Source of the DNA: Desulfoscipio gibsoniae DSM 7213
GTDB taxonomy: Bacteria; Bacillota; Desulfotomaculia; Desulfotomaculales; Desulfallaceae
Assembly (NCBI RefSeq): GCF_000233715.2
Contig: NC_021184.1
Span: forward strand, 3,496,001-3,560,000
DNA length: 64,000 nucleotides
Reading direction: 5' to 3'
Of the stretch, positions 26,022 through 34,702 are shown in pieces. Below the pieces are notes generated by a model. The model ran no database searches. It was given only the letters and a program-made list of their open reading frames with translations, and was not told the origin of the DNA. Position numbers and translations under genes: made by a program. Position 1 is the stretch's first letter; the number at the start of each line of letters is the position of its first letter.

Positions 26022-27035
26022 CTAAACTCCTAGCAAGTTTTGATCAAAAGCAAATAGGGCTTCATTGATTTCAAAAATATTGTAGTTTTCCTCATCTATA
26101 AAGTATTGAATGATAATATCAAATTTACTGCTGTGAGAAAGAGCAAATCCGGCTTTAAGCAGCAGGTCTTTGGTTTCATCAAGGTTCAGCCTCAATGCTA
26201 TGGCAAAGGCAATAGCGGTAGGCTTGCTCGGTTTGTAATTTATGTCGTTTCGGATTTTAGAAAACAGCTTCCGGTCTATATTAGCCTTTTTATATGTTTC
26301 CGCATCCGTCATGCCTTTTTCGTCAATCAGGCGCAGCAGCATCTGTGAGAAGGTTTCATCCATATGTTTTACGACATCATCAAGACTGCGTTTACGCTTT
26401 GCCGCTGGCTCAGGCTCCCGTATAGGCGAAAGCATTGGTTCTTCTATGCAGTATTCCTTCAGAATATGCCGTTCTTCCAGCCTATTAGATCTGTCGACAG
26501 GATGCTCTTCTATGTATTTGTCATCAATGTATTGGGTTATAGATGAAAATAGCTTTTCGGACAGAGCAAATGCTGCCTTATCAAACACTACCAAGTATAC
26601 TGTCATATCATTGCTCAAAAGGAAGTCACCAATTATGGAAATTGCGGTTTTCAACGCTCTGTCCTTGGGATATCCAAAGGCGCCCGAAGATATCAACGGG
26701 AATGCAATACTTTCTAAATTATGTTTTTTAGCCAATGCAAGTGAGTTTTTGTAACAATCAGCAAGCAGTTTTTCTTCATTGTCATTACCGCCGTGCCAAA
26801 CAGGGCCAACGGTGTGTATAATATACTTCGCAGGTAGCTTGTACCCCTTTGTAATCTTTGCTTGTCCAATTTCACAGCCGCCAAGGGCTCGGCATTCAGC
26901 AAGCAGTTGCGAACCTGCGGCTCTATGGATTGCTCCGTCTACGCCACCGCCGCCGAGTAGGGATGTATTTGCCGCATTGACAATTGCATCAGCATGAACT
27001 TTTGTTATATCATTACGGATTATTTCAAGTGGCAT
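26022..27035 (-). CDS. Macro domain (ADP-ribose-binding) protein with C-terminal HTH-like domain
   Basis: Residues 1-170 are a MacroD-type macro domain: [37 protein letters not shown] and [16 protein letters not shown]. Such domains bind or hydrolyse ADP-ribose, O-acetyl-ADP-ribose or protein-linked ADP-ribose. The C-terminal part (about 215-337) is helical with an XRE-like segment ([20 protein letters not shown]) and a four-helix tail. GGAGGTGCG precedes the ATG. It is the first gene of the ADP-ribose operon and starts 43 bases after the R-M operon ends. Confidence 0.9.
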   Translation of the reverse strand: MPLEIIRNDITKVHADAIVNAANTSLLGGGGVDGAIHRAAGSQLLAECRALGGCEIGQAKITKGYKLPAKYIIHTVGPVWHGGNDNEEKLLADCYKNSLALAKKHNLESIAFPLISSGAFGYPKDRALKTAISIIGDFLLSNDMTVYLVVFDKAAFALSEKLFSSITQYIDDKYIEEHPVDRSNRLEERHILKEYCIEEPMLSPIREPEPAAKRKRSLDDVVKHMDETFSQMLLRLIDEKGMTDAETYKKANIDRKLFSKIRNDINYKPSKPTAIAFAIALRLNLDETKDLLLKAGFALSHSSKFDIIIQYFIDEENYNIFEINEALFAFDQNLLGV

Positions 27036-27078
27036 AACCGCACCTCCAACTTAATCCTAATCTTTCAGATAAAATAAA

Positions 27079-27477
27079 CTATATAAGTTCTATTATAATA
27101 TCTGTAGGAGATGTCCAAAGTACTTTCACACGATCTCCAATTTTAGCAGAGCATTTACTGAACCATCTTCCTAAAGCCTTTAAATCTCCGTTCCCTTCAA
27201 ACTGTTTTGCATAAATATCACCAGCTTCTCTGCTTCCTGCTGCTTTCAATACTCCCGTAAAATAACCATCCGCAGATGTACAGTAAAATAAGTTATATCC
27301 CAATCCAGTGTGAGAGTGGTTACTATTATAGATTCCTAAACTGCGGGCTTGAGGCAGCGGAATAGGGATATACCCCTCTCCGTCAATTGGCTCTCGTGTA
27401 TCTGTATATCTGTAATTTCCCCAATCAACATGAGACGGTTTTAATTCTACAATAAAATAATCGCCTGCTTTTGGCAT
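27079..27477 (-). CDS. Uncharacterised R-M-associated protein (132 aa), possible B3/EVE-like fold
   Basis: ATG at 27477 with AGGGGGTAAT. The protein (MPKAGDYFIVELKPSHVDWG...) is beta-rich, with SRSLG-like segments and a final VLWTSPTDIIIELI. By context (last gene of a restriction-modification operon) and by resemblance to the C-terminal part of NgoFVII-type enzymes (IPIPLPQARSLGI versus YIGLPASIARSGF), it may be a separate DNA-binding B3-like domain. That comparison is by eye and uncertain. Confidence 0.5.
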   Translation of the reverse strand: MPKAGDYFIVELKPSHVDWGNYRYTDTREPIDGEGYIPIPLPQARSLGIYNSNHSHTGLGYNLFYCTSADGYFTGVLKAAGSREAGDIYAKQFEGNGDLKALGRWFSKCSAKIGDRVKVLWTSPTDIIIELI

Positions 27478-27503
27478 AATATTACCCCCTCGTTCTCTTG
27501 ATG

Positions 27504-27917
27504 CTATTTTGTAATTTGCCGACAAAGCAAATTTAAGCGTTCTTCTCGTACTGCTTTTTTCAGTTCACATTCCCAGACAATTAATACTTTCCAGCCCAAT
27601 TCTTCAAGACTTGATCTGCTTTCATCATCTCTTTTTTTGTTTCTCAGTAGTTTCTTAGTCCAGTACTCTTCATTAGATTTCGGCCAGACAAATTTAGGAC
27701 AGCCGTCATGCATATGCCAAAAACAGCCGTTTATAAAAACGACTGTCTTATATTTCGGAAGAACAATATCCGGACATCCAGGCAATGTTTTTACATTTTT
27801 TCTATAGCGAAAGCCCTTGCTGAATAAATATTTTCTTACTAATTCTTCTGGTTTATTGTCTTTGCTCCTAATATGAGACATATTATAGCTTCTTACTTCT
27901 TTTGAGTGATTGTCCAT
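27504..27917 (-). CDS. vsr: Very short patch repair endonuclease
   Basis: The 137-aa protein contains RSYNMSHIRSKDNKPEELVR, LPGCPDIVLPKYKTVVFING and CFWHMHDGC, the PD-x-n-(F)INGCFWH core of Vsr with zinc-binding His/Cys residues. Vsr nicks beside T:G mismatches that arise when 5-methylcytosine deaminates. This agrees with the C5 methylase in the operon. ATG at 27917 is preferred over the longer frame because GGTGGAAG precedes it. Confidence 0.93.
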   Translation of the reverse strand: MDNHSKEVRSYNMSHIRSKDNKPEELVRKYLFSKGFRYRKNVKTLPGCPDIVLPKYKTVVFINGCFWHMHDGCPKFVWPKSNEEYWTKKLLRNKKRDDESRSSLEELGWKVLIVWECELKKAVREERLNLLCRQITK

Positions 27918-27930
27918 ATCTTCCACCCGC

Positions 27931-29478
27931 CTATAAATCAGATAACAAAATTTGGCGGTCAACTGAGAATATGTTTCTTATTTCATCATGGCTGTATTTT
28001 TTATATTGATGGTTTTCTACCATCTTAATCATATTAGAAACACTCATTGCACTTCCGTGAATCAATGTTTCATCCACAATATCTTTTATCTGTGATGTAA
28101 TGTTTTTCCCGAAACCCCCGGCAATGTATGAAAAAAAAGCCAATGGGTAGCATTCAGCACTATAAGTCTTTATATAGTTGTGAACCATACGATTGCGATG
28201 ATCGTTGCTTATAGTGTATTTGCTGTATGCTTTATTATCTATAATCCCGACATATCGGCTTTCATGCGACAGTATATAAACATCGGGAGTAAGTCCAATA
28301 GGACCCACATGCTGAGCTTCAAATTCAAATACGCTTTTAAACAGCTCCACTGTCGCTTTTTCAAATTCTGTTGCTTCGTCACGGCCTTTAAATGCCATTT
28401 CAAAATATTCTGTCATGAATGATCCGATAGCTCCATACGGATAAAGCTTCAGTAGAGTCTCTTCAACTATAGAAACCTCTATTCCTGTCTGGTCAGCTAT
28501 TTTATCAATTAGCCCTGTAGAAATTTTACCGATAGGGCTTTTTAAAGATTCCCCGATAAATGCCTGCTTAATTTTCTGCTCTGCAATCATTTTTGCGGTT
28601 ATTGTCTTAGTCTGAGTTAGATTTCTTGTATCTTTCTTATGTTTTGGATCAAGTCCATATTTTCTTTGGAAATATTCCTGCTGTTCCGGGCGGTCTATAA
28701 AAGGCGGTGTTATTGATAAAATGCTCTTAACTTCATCTATCTTGTCGTCAATAATACGAACCTTCTTCTCATCATCCCGTTTAGCAAGCTGCGTGAATTC
28801 AATCCAATTAACCATAGTATTGGCTGTATCCATCAAATGACTGAAGGGATGATCCGGATTAACGGCTCCGCTGCCTGGTGCATACTTTACAAAGAAATCT
28901 TTATCCAAACTTCCAGCGCCAATATTTCTGAACTCTAAAATCCGTTTCACAATACGTTCATAACAAGTATCAGTTTCGTTCTCAGCTTCTGTAATAATAA
29001 TCTTCGCAATTTCTTCTTCAATCAGATATGATATCCTGTCGTCTGCGAGCAGCTTAAGCAAAAAACGAAATGGACGCACTTTAAATCTTTCAGATACATT
29101 CACGCCTCGACTAAGAGAAAAAGGTGACGGAAACTGATACTTAATTACCTGATGCTTTAATATTTCTACAGGTGAATCACCTTCCATAATAGCTTCACCA
29201 GCTAGTGTCAGCTTTAATTTCTGCGTTGATTCCTGTATAAAAATTAGGCCAAGGCTGGCTACCCATGCTCTGTAAGTTCGGGCTCCGCCGCCGGTCTGAT
29301 CACGTCTTTCTCCTATGCGCTTTAAGTTTGCCTGTTCCAGGGCTTCTTCCAACGTCAAATGTGCAGTTCTTTGACCTTCCCACTCCTGATCAAGAGATAT
29401 CTCAGAAAAAACAGCTAAAATCTCTGGTATTGAATTCAACCGACGTTTTGGACGAGTAACCCACCAATAATTTATCAT
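27931..29478 (-). CDS. AlwI-family type II restriction endonuclease
   Basis: The 515-aa protein begins MINYWWVTRPKRRLNSIPEI, the family start. It carries the nuclease region near GLTPDVYILS and YVGIIDNKAYSKYTIS (PD...D-x-K). AlwI itself cuts downstream of GGATC as a type IIS nickase-like enzyme; the site of this one is unknown. It sits between the NgoFVII-type endonuclease and vsr, and length is normal for the family. Confidence 0.85.
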   Translation of the reverse strand: MINYWWVTRPKRRLNSIPEILAVFSEISLDQEWEGQRTAHLTLEEALEQANLKRIGERRDQTGGGARTYRAWVASLGLIFIQESTQKLKLTLAGEAIMEGDSPVEILKHQVIKYQFPSPFSLSRGVNVSERFKVRPFRFLLKLLADDRISYLIEEEIAKIIITEAENETDTCYERIVKRILEFRNIGAGSLDKDFFVKYAPGSGAVNPDHPFSHLMDTANTMVNWIEFTQLAKRDDEKKVRIIDDKIDEVKSILSITPPFIDRPEQQEYFQRKYGLDPKHKKDTRNLTQTKTITAKMIAEQKIKQAFIGESLKSPIGKISTGLIDKIADQTGIEVSIVEETLLKLYPYGAIGSFMTEYFEMAFKGRDEATEFEKATVELFKSVFEFEAQHVGPIGLTPDVYILSHESRYVGIIDNKAYSKYTISNDHRNRMVHNYIKTYSAECYPLAFFSYIAGGFGKNITSQIKDIVDETLIHGSAMSVSNMIKMVENHQYKKYSHDEIRNIFSVDRQILLSDL

Positions 29479-29516
29479 TATTAAATCACCCCTTGATTTC
29501 CAGTATTGCCTATAAA

Positions 29517-30473
29517 CTAAACAGAAAAGTCCATATAATAATGTTCGTCATCCAATTTATAAAAATCGACATCAGTTCTGCCGTATCGTTCTAAATCTGC
29601 ACGCCATATGTAAGCTCCATTAGCAACCCCAATTCTATTTCTAAAGTACTCACCTAGAAGAGAGTTGTTCATCGGAGTAGTAATGGCTTTGTCATTTTGC
29701 TGTTCAACACGCAAAATTAATTGTTTATTGTCATCAGTGACCACAGAAAAATGCTGTTTTTCCAAAGGAAAAAAGCCAGAACGTGCAATTGAAGCAGGAA
29801 GCCCGATGTATGCCTGATTAGGCTCCCTGCCGTCACGCTGACCCCAGTTAAGTCCTGACCTTGTTCCTGTTTCACCGTTTCTTGCCAAAAGTGATAATTT
29901 AATAGGTTCGATTCCTTCACCACGCAGAGCTTGAGTATATTCGCTCTCTGATTCCAGTACCGGATGCGTCGGTGTAAACACAATATTATCTTCAACTTCC
30001 GAATGAGTGCAATAAATAGAATCGCATTCAACTTGATTATAATAATCAAAGGCTCCTTCCGGATTGCAGGGAACAATATACTCCCGCCTGCTTGTACTGA
30101 AACCAGCCTGTGTATAGTTGGCTGATCCTGTATATGCCTCAAATGGTTTATCATCCTTTAACCAAATATAAAGTTTGCTATGAACAGGAGCACCCTGACA
30201 TATATACTGACATTGAAAACTTGAAAAACCTGACCCGTTTTGAGCATTTACCAACTGTCTGAATCCTTCATGTGCATCTATGGTTAATCCATCATAATTA
30301 GTCATTCCAACAATCAGCTTTATATCAATGGGATTTATTTCGAGTTCCTTTATTTTCATCATATGCCACGAGGCCATAGTTGGGGTAGCATAACCAGAAA
30401 GCAAAAGAAGCTGCTGTGCTCCTCTGGTTATTGGCTCAATTAATATTTGATTTACCATAGCAGGATCAAACAT
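29517..30473 (-). CDS. NgoFVII-type (PLD-superfamily) restriction endonuclease
   Basis: The 318-aa protein has the phospholipase-D nuclease motif HSKLYIWLKDDKPFEAYTGS (H-x-K-x4-...-GSxN) followed by ANYTQAGF, and a C-terminal beta-rich recognition domain (LNWGQRDGREPNQAYIGLP). This is the RE_NgoFVII layout, metal-independent like BfiI. It starts 14 bases after the methylase stop. Confidence 0.88.
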   Translation of the reverse strand: MFDPAMVNQILIEPITRGAQQLLLLSGYATPTMASWHMMKIKELEINPIDIKLIVGMTNYDGLTIDAHEGFRQLVNAQNGSGFSSFQCQYICQGAPVHSKLYIWLKDDKPFEAYTGSANYTQAGFSTSRREYIVPCNPEGAFDYYNQVECDSIYCTHSEVEDNIVFTPTHPVLESESEYTQALRGEGIEPIKLSLLARNGETGTRSGLNWGQRDGREPNQAYIGLPASIARSGFFPLEKQHFSVVTDDNKQLILRVEQQNDKAITTPMNNSLLGEYFRNRIGVANGAYIWRADLERYGRTDVDFYKLDDEHYYMDFSV

Positions 30474-30487
30474 AGCAGTTCACCATC

Positions 30488-31546
30488 CTATTCGCTGATG
30501 TTGGCCGGAATACTCTCATATTCAATGCCGGCAAAGGTGTTTAAAATGGCCTCGAATATGATTCTGGCTCCTTCACAGGGAACTGCCATTCCTATTTGTT
30601 TTCGCACGCTTTCTTTCGATCCTAAAAATTCAAATGTATCCGGGAAAGTTTGCAAACGCGCTCTTTCACGGTTAGTCAAAGCTCTGGGTTCTGCCCAATG
30701 GTAAATATGCGTTCCTCCGCCGCCGCTTCCTGTAACGGTATATGCCGGTTTATTCGGATCAAGGCGCTTGTAGATTTGACTCATTCTGGCTCCTCGTACA
30801 TTAAGCTGTAATTCTTGAGGAATATCAGCAGTAAAAGCATTCTGCCCAGGCAAAATGTGCTGCAGTCTCTGTACAACTATATCAGACTGGTTTGTCAGCT
30901 CATTGTTCGGTGCATCTATAGGAATAGGCGGCTCTTCAATAGCCTTTCGGCATGAATTATCAATATCTTTATATGGGGCAGGCGAAGGCACTTTAAAGAC
31001 AACATTTTTGCTCAGATCTTTTCTAATCCCAACAATTATCAGACGATGCCGGGCCTGCGGAATTCCATACTCTTCAAATTTGTACAAATGAGGAACCACA
31101 ACATAACCAGCTTTTTTAAGTTCGCTTATAATCTTAGTAAAAGCTTTGCCATCATTGGCATTTCGAAGCCCTCCTACATTTTCAGCAAGGAACCAGTCTG
31201 GAGTAAAAATTTTTAGAGCTTTGACACCATAAGAATACAGCGGCCCAAATATTCCGTCCATACCTTTCTGCTCGCCGACAACGCTGTAATCATTGCACGG
31301 AAAGCCAAAAGCCAGAGCATCTATGGGAGACAGTTTTTTCATATCAAATTTCCGAACATCTTCATGATATACTGTTTCCGGCTTATCTGGACATATATTG
31401 TGACAGTATGTATCGCATGTATCTTTATCATAATCATTTGCCCATTCGTGAGCAATGGAGTATTTGCCATCTGCGCTGCGAGCTTTTAATGCGCCGTAAG
31501 CTATGCCCCCCGGTCCGCAGAACAGCTCTCCTAATCTATACTTCAT
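30488..31546 (-). CDS. DNA (cytosine-5-)-methyltransferase
   Basis: Motifs in order: I (YRLGELFCGPGGIAYG), IV (ALAFGFPCNDYSVVG, catalytic Cys), VI (WFLAENVGGL), VIII (IPQARHRLIIVGIR), then IX and X (LTNRERARLQTFPDTFEF, QIGMAVP). ATG at 31546 follows AAGGAGG. It overlaps the regulator gene by 11 bases. It protects host DNA against the cognate endonuclease; the target sequence cannot be read from the protein. Confidence 0.95.
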   Translation of the reverse strand: MKYRLGELFCGPGGIAYGALKARSADGKYSIAHEWANDYDKDTCDTYCHNICPDKPETVYHEDVRKFDMKKLSPIDALAFGFPCNDYSVVGEQKGMDGIFGPLYSYGVKALKIFTPDWFLAENVGGLRNANDGKAFTKIISELKKAGYVVVPHLYKFEEYGIPQARHRLIIVGIRKDLSKNVVFKVPSPAPYKDIDNSCRKAIEEPPIPIDAPNNELTNQSDIVVQRLQHILPGQNAFTADIPQELQLNVRGARMSQIYKRLDPNKPAYTVTGSGGGGTHIYHWAEPRALTNRERARLQTFPDTFEFLGSKESVRKQIGMAVPCEGARIIFEAILNTFAGIEYESIPANISE

Positions 31547-31895
31547 GGTATTCCTCCTTATTTGCAACAAAATGCTTTTTAGCTAAAAAATCAATAGATT
31601 GCTGAATGAAATTACGTTCTTCATCGCTTAATATTTCATAGTTATTAAACGGCTGCTGTTTTTGTCCCGAAATATCAGTATTTTCTAAATAGCCAGCCAG
31701 TTTATATAGATAAATCAAATCAACTTGATATAATGATGCCAACTTTTTCAGCACCTCTGGGGAAGGTTCATTGACTTGATTTCGTTCTATCCGATTTAAA
31801 CGGGTAGCTGTTATCCCGGTTTGCTCGCATACAGCGTTTAAGCTTAAAGAAAGCTTGACCCGTTGCTTTTTGAGATAAGTACCGATAGAATTCAT
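31536..31895 (-). CDS. XRE-family controller-type regulator of the R-M operon
   Basis: ATG at 31895 with GGAGGTG. The 119-aa protein has an N-terminal HTH (LSLNAVCEQTGITATRLNRI) and a helical tail ending in the methylase start region. Small HTH proteins just before R-M genes (C proteins) delay endonuclease expression. The upstream inverted repeat supports this role. Confidence 0.85.
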   Translation of the reverse strand: MNSIGTYLKKQRVKLSLSLNAVCEQTGITATRLNRIERNQVNEPSPEVLKKLASLYQVDLIYLYKLAGYLENTDISGQKQQPFNNYEILSDEERNFIQQSIDFLAKKHFVANKEEYHEV

Positions 31896-31898
31896 TAC

Positions 31899-31977
31899 AG
31901 CACCTCCATATTTGCAGTATAACATATTTGCAGCGAAATCGCAATAATATTTTAATTTTGCTGCTTTTTCGCTGCAA
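31899..31977 (-). promoter_or_regulatory. R-M operon promoter and candidate C-box
   Basis: An 11-bp perfect inverted repeat (TTGCAGCGAAA at 31928-31938, TTTCGCTGCAA at 31967-31977) lies upstream of the regulator. On the minus strand TTGCGA and TATACT are 17 bases apart with the promoter-proximal repeat arm between them. Two ATATTTGCAG direct repeats lie near the start site. All fit autoregulation by the HTH protein. Confidence 0.65.
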
Positions 31978-32033
31978 GGCATAAGGTAAGCATAGTAAAG
32001 TCTATTGGATTTATCATGAAAAAACTGCCAACA

Positions 32034-32064
32034 CTAAAATCCTCAGCAACACTGAGGATTTTAG
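32034..32064. terminator. Perfect 13-bp hairpin between recombinase and R-M operons
   Basis: CTAAAATCCTCAG, a 5-base loop and its perfect inverse, with A/T-rich outer arms, form a terminator downstream of the serine recombinase ending at 32120. The nearby ICE end is also expected in 31.98-32.12 kb. Confidence 0.7.
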
Positions 32065-32119
32065 TCTTAACAGCTCTATCTTCAGGCAGGAACAGCTTTT
32101 TAGCTGCCCCTGCCTCGTT

Positions 32120-33784
32120 TTAATCAAAGTATGAAACCCTCTGGTTCATCACGATTCCGGATTTGAATTGAAGCTCTATCAGGTCGTCCTTGACGGCCTT
32201 TATGCTCTGAAGAAGCCTCCTGACAAGGTCGTTGTCAAAGTCCCTGACCTCGTAGGTAGTTTTCTTCAGGCAGGCATCCATATCGTCAAGCCGTTGTTGA
32301 AAATTCTCCGCCATTTTCTGATCCCGAACCATCTCCAGCTTTTTCTGTTTCAGGTCGTTGATCTGCTCTGCTATCCTATGATACTGCTCGTCAAAATCCT
32401 CTGTGATGGAGCCTTGCTTAGCGTTTTCCTCTATCAGAGCCAGCATTTCACCCTGCAGCTTTTGTATCTGCTCGTCATATTCGGTGGGCACATTCTTAGT
32501 GGAGTAACTGCCGATGACTCGAATAACATTCTCTCGAAAGGCGCCTACAAACTCGCCGCGGTTTTCCACGACGCTGTTGATGGCGGTCATTACAGCTTCA
32601 TGGAGGACGGCCTCTTTAAACGTAGGGGAGTGCTTGCAGTTCTTAGTACCGTTCTTCAGGCGGTTCTCACATCGCCACACGGCGCTTTTCTGTCCGTATT
32701 TCGACCATACTTGTCGGCGGTAGGGCTGACCACATTCCTTACATACCATGATGTCGGACAGGGCGAATTTGGAGCTATACTTGCTTTTTTTCTTTTCCTG
32801 TTCCTGCTTTGCCTTGCGGGTTGCCGCCGTCTTACTCAGGCTTGCCCGCCTCGCTTTTTCTTCCTGCACTTGATAAAAAAGCTCCTTGGGGATGATGGCT
32901 TCATGGTCATCCTCTATGTAATACTGAGGGACGATACCATCGTTCTTAACTCGCTTTTTGGTAAGGAAGTCAATGGTATAGGTTTTCTGCTGAAGAACGT
33001 CGCCCATGTATTTTTCATTACTTAACATCTTATTGATGGTACTGTCCCACCACTTAGTCCCGCCGGTAACAGTGGTAATGCCCTCCGATTCTAATAGCTT
33101 GGCAATCTGTATAACGCTGCTCCCTTCGAGGTAAAGCCGGAAAATCCGTCTGACCAGCTCCGCTTCCTCCGGTACAATAACCAGTTCGCCGTTCTTATCC
33201 TTGGTGTAGCCTAAAAATTTGTTGTGGTTGACCGAGACGATACCATTCTCAAACCGTCTGACAAGACCCCATCGGGTGTTCTCACTAAGGTTTCGGCTTT
33301 CCTCCTGTGCCTGGCTGCTTAAGATGGTTATTAAAAGCTCGCCTGTGCCCTCCAGCGTGTTCACACCCTCTTTCTCGAAGAACACGGCGACGTTCTTTTC
33401 CTTGAGCTTGCGGATATTCATGAGGCTGTCCACCGTGTTTCTGGCGAAACGGCTGACCGACTTGGTGATGACCATATCAATTTTTCCGGCCATGCAGTCC
33501 TCGATCATGGCGTTGAAGTCATCGCGCTTTTTGGTGTTTGTTGCGCTTTTACCGTCATCAGCGTAGATACCAGCAAGCTTCCAGTTGGGATTGCTTTTGA
33601 TTTTTTCGGTATAATAGGAAACCTGTGCTTCGTAGCTGGTTTCCTGTTGCTCCAGCGTGGTGCTGACGCGGCAGTATGCCGCCACCCGCAGGGCCTTAAA
33701 CTGGGGCTTTATGCTCCTGTCATACTCCGGTTTGGAGGGTATGAGGGATATGCTTTTCTTTTTTGCTGTCGCTGTCTGCATCAT
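32120..33784 (-). CDS. Large serine recombinase (ICE integrase/excisionase candidate)
   Basis: The 554-aa protein shows the catalytic N-terminal domain (VAAYCRVSTTLEQQETSY with the nucleophile Ser, KSVSRFARNT), the recombinase domain (LYLEGSSVIQIAKLLESEGI), a zinc beta ribbon (CKECGQPYRRQ...CKHS) and a coiled coil with a C-terminal tip. It is complete. It is the outermost of three recombinase genes at the left end of the conjugative element, so the attachment junction probably lies just left of its stop. AAGGAGAAA precedes the start. Confidence 0.93.
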   Translation of the reverse strand: MMQTATAKKKSISLIPSKPEYDRSIKPQFKALRVAAYCRVSTTLEQQETSYEAQVSYYTEKIKSNPNWKLAGIYADDGKSATNTKKRDDFNAMIEDCMAGKIDMVITKSVSRFARNTVDSLMNIRKLKEKNVAVFFEKEGVNTLEGTGELLITILSSQAQEESRNLSENTRWGLVRRFENGIVSVNHNKFLGYTKDKNGELVIVPEEAELVRRIFRLYLEGSSVIQIAKLLESEGITTVTGGTKWWDSTINKMLSNEKYMGDVLQQKTYTIDFLTKKRVKNDGIVPQYYIEDDHEAIIPKELFYQVQEEKARRASLSKTAATRKAKQEQEKKKSKYSSKFALSDIMVCKECGQPYRRQVWSKYGQKSAVWRCENRLKNGTKNCKHSPTFKEAVLHEAVMTAINSVVENRGEFVGAFRENVIRVIGSYSTKNVPTEYDEQIQKLQGEMLALIEENAKQGSITEDFDEQYHRIAEQINDLKQKKLEMVRDQKMAENFQQRLDDMDACLKKTTYEVRDFDNDLVRRLLQSIKAVKDDLIELQFKSGIVMNQRVSYFD

Positions 33785-33802
33785 TGTTTCTCCTTCCTTA
33801 GT

Positions 33803-34702
33803 TTAGTATCCGGCTTCCATGGTTAATCCGTTTATAAATTCAAACACCAGCCGATGGTCGGCGTAGACCGTGATTTGCTTTATCACTGCCAGAAACAGTT
33901 CCTCATCAAATTCCGTGAGAAGCTGTCTGCCTGAAAACGCCTGCTTTATCTTTTCGGTATTATACTCGGCGTCATTGATTTTTGCTGTTCTATAAAGAGC
34001 TTGTGCCCGCTTAAAAACAAGAGCCGGAAGCTCCTTGGACGAATATTGCCCTTCTGCTTCCAGCTCTTTAATCCGCTGATCCAAGCTATTAAATTCAGGG
34101 TTATTTGGAATTGGCTCTTTCTTAGGCTTCCGGTCGAGGATTTGTATTCTTGCAATAATCCGGTTAGCTGCCTCAAGGAAGGCCTTTTCAAGCTGCTCAT
34201 CCGTGAGAAAACCGCACCGGCAGCACACTCGGTTCTTGTAAATGTACCTCTTACACTTCCAGTAGGACTTCTCAGACGGTCTTCCGCAGTGCTCGATGTA
34301 TTTGCGGTAAACCTCGCCGCATTCTCCGCAACGGAGCTTACCAGTGAACGGATATTGATGATTTCCGCTGTTTGGCTGAATGCTTCGCCCCAGCTGATCA
34401 CAGCGTTCCTTGCGGCGTTTCTGCACGTGCTCAAAAAGCTCGGTGCTAATCATCTGCGGATAGAATTCATCCCCAAGGTATTTGACATTCTCCAGTATCT
34501 TGCCGATGGACCCGTGGTTCCAGGAGGCTTTGTTGTTAGCGTTCGGAAAAGCCATTTCGGTTAGCCGCTTTGCAAGGACAGAGGTAGAGACTCCGGAGAG
34601 GTAATCTGCAAATATCCTCTTCACAACAGCGGCTTTAGGTTCATCAAGCTGTATTTTGCCGTCCACCAGCTTATACCCGATTGGCATGTGCCTTTGCATC
34701 AT
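33803..34702 (-). CDS. Recombinase-like protein lacking the catalytic domain
   Basis: ATG at 34702 with AAGGAGG. The 299-aa protein begins at MPIGYKLVDGKIQLDEPKA, i.e. at the recombinase domain, then zinc ribbon (CGECGEVYRKY, later CRCGF) and a helical C-terminus. The whole N-terminal resolvase domain with the serine is absent. It overlaps the preceding recombinase by 32 bases. Being in frame, well-initiated and otherwise intact, it is probably a natural DNA-binding accessory rather than a broken gene. Confidence 0.85.
   Translation of the reverse strand: MMQRHMPIGYKLVDGKIQLDEPKAAVVKRIFADYLSGVSTSVLAKRLTEMAFPNANNKASWNHGSIGKILENVKYLGDEFYPQMISTELFEHVQKRRKERCDQLGRSIQPNSGNHQYPFTGKLRCGECGEVYRKYIEHCGRPSEKSYWKCKRYIYKNRVCCRCGFLTDEQLEKAFLEAANRIIARIQILDRKPKKEPIPNNPEFNSLDQRIKELEAEGQYSSKELPALVFKRAQALYRTAKINDAEYNTEKIKQAFSGRQLLTEFDEELFLAVIKQITVYADHRLVFEFINGLTMEAGY

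Noticed and set aside
32168-33025. 285-aa plus-strand ORF
   Set aside because: Antisense to the serine recombinase; leucine/phenylalanine-rich composition typical of a reverse-strand shadow.
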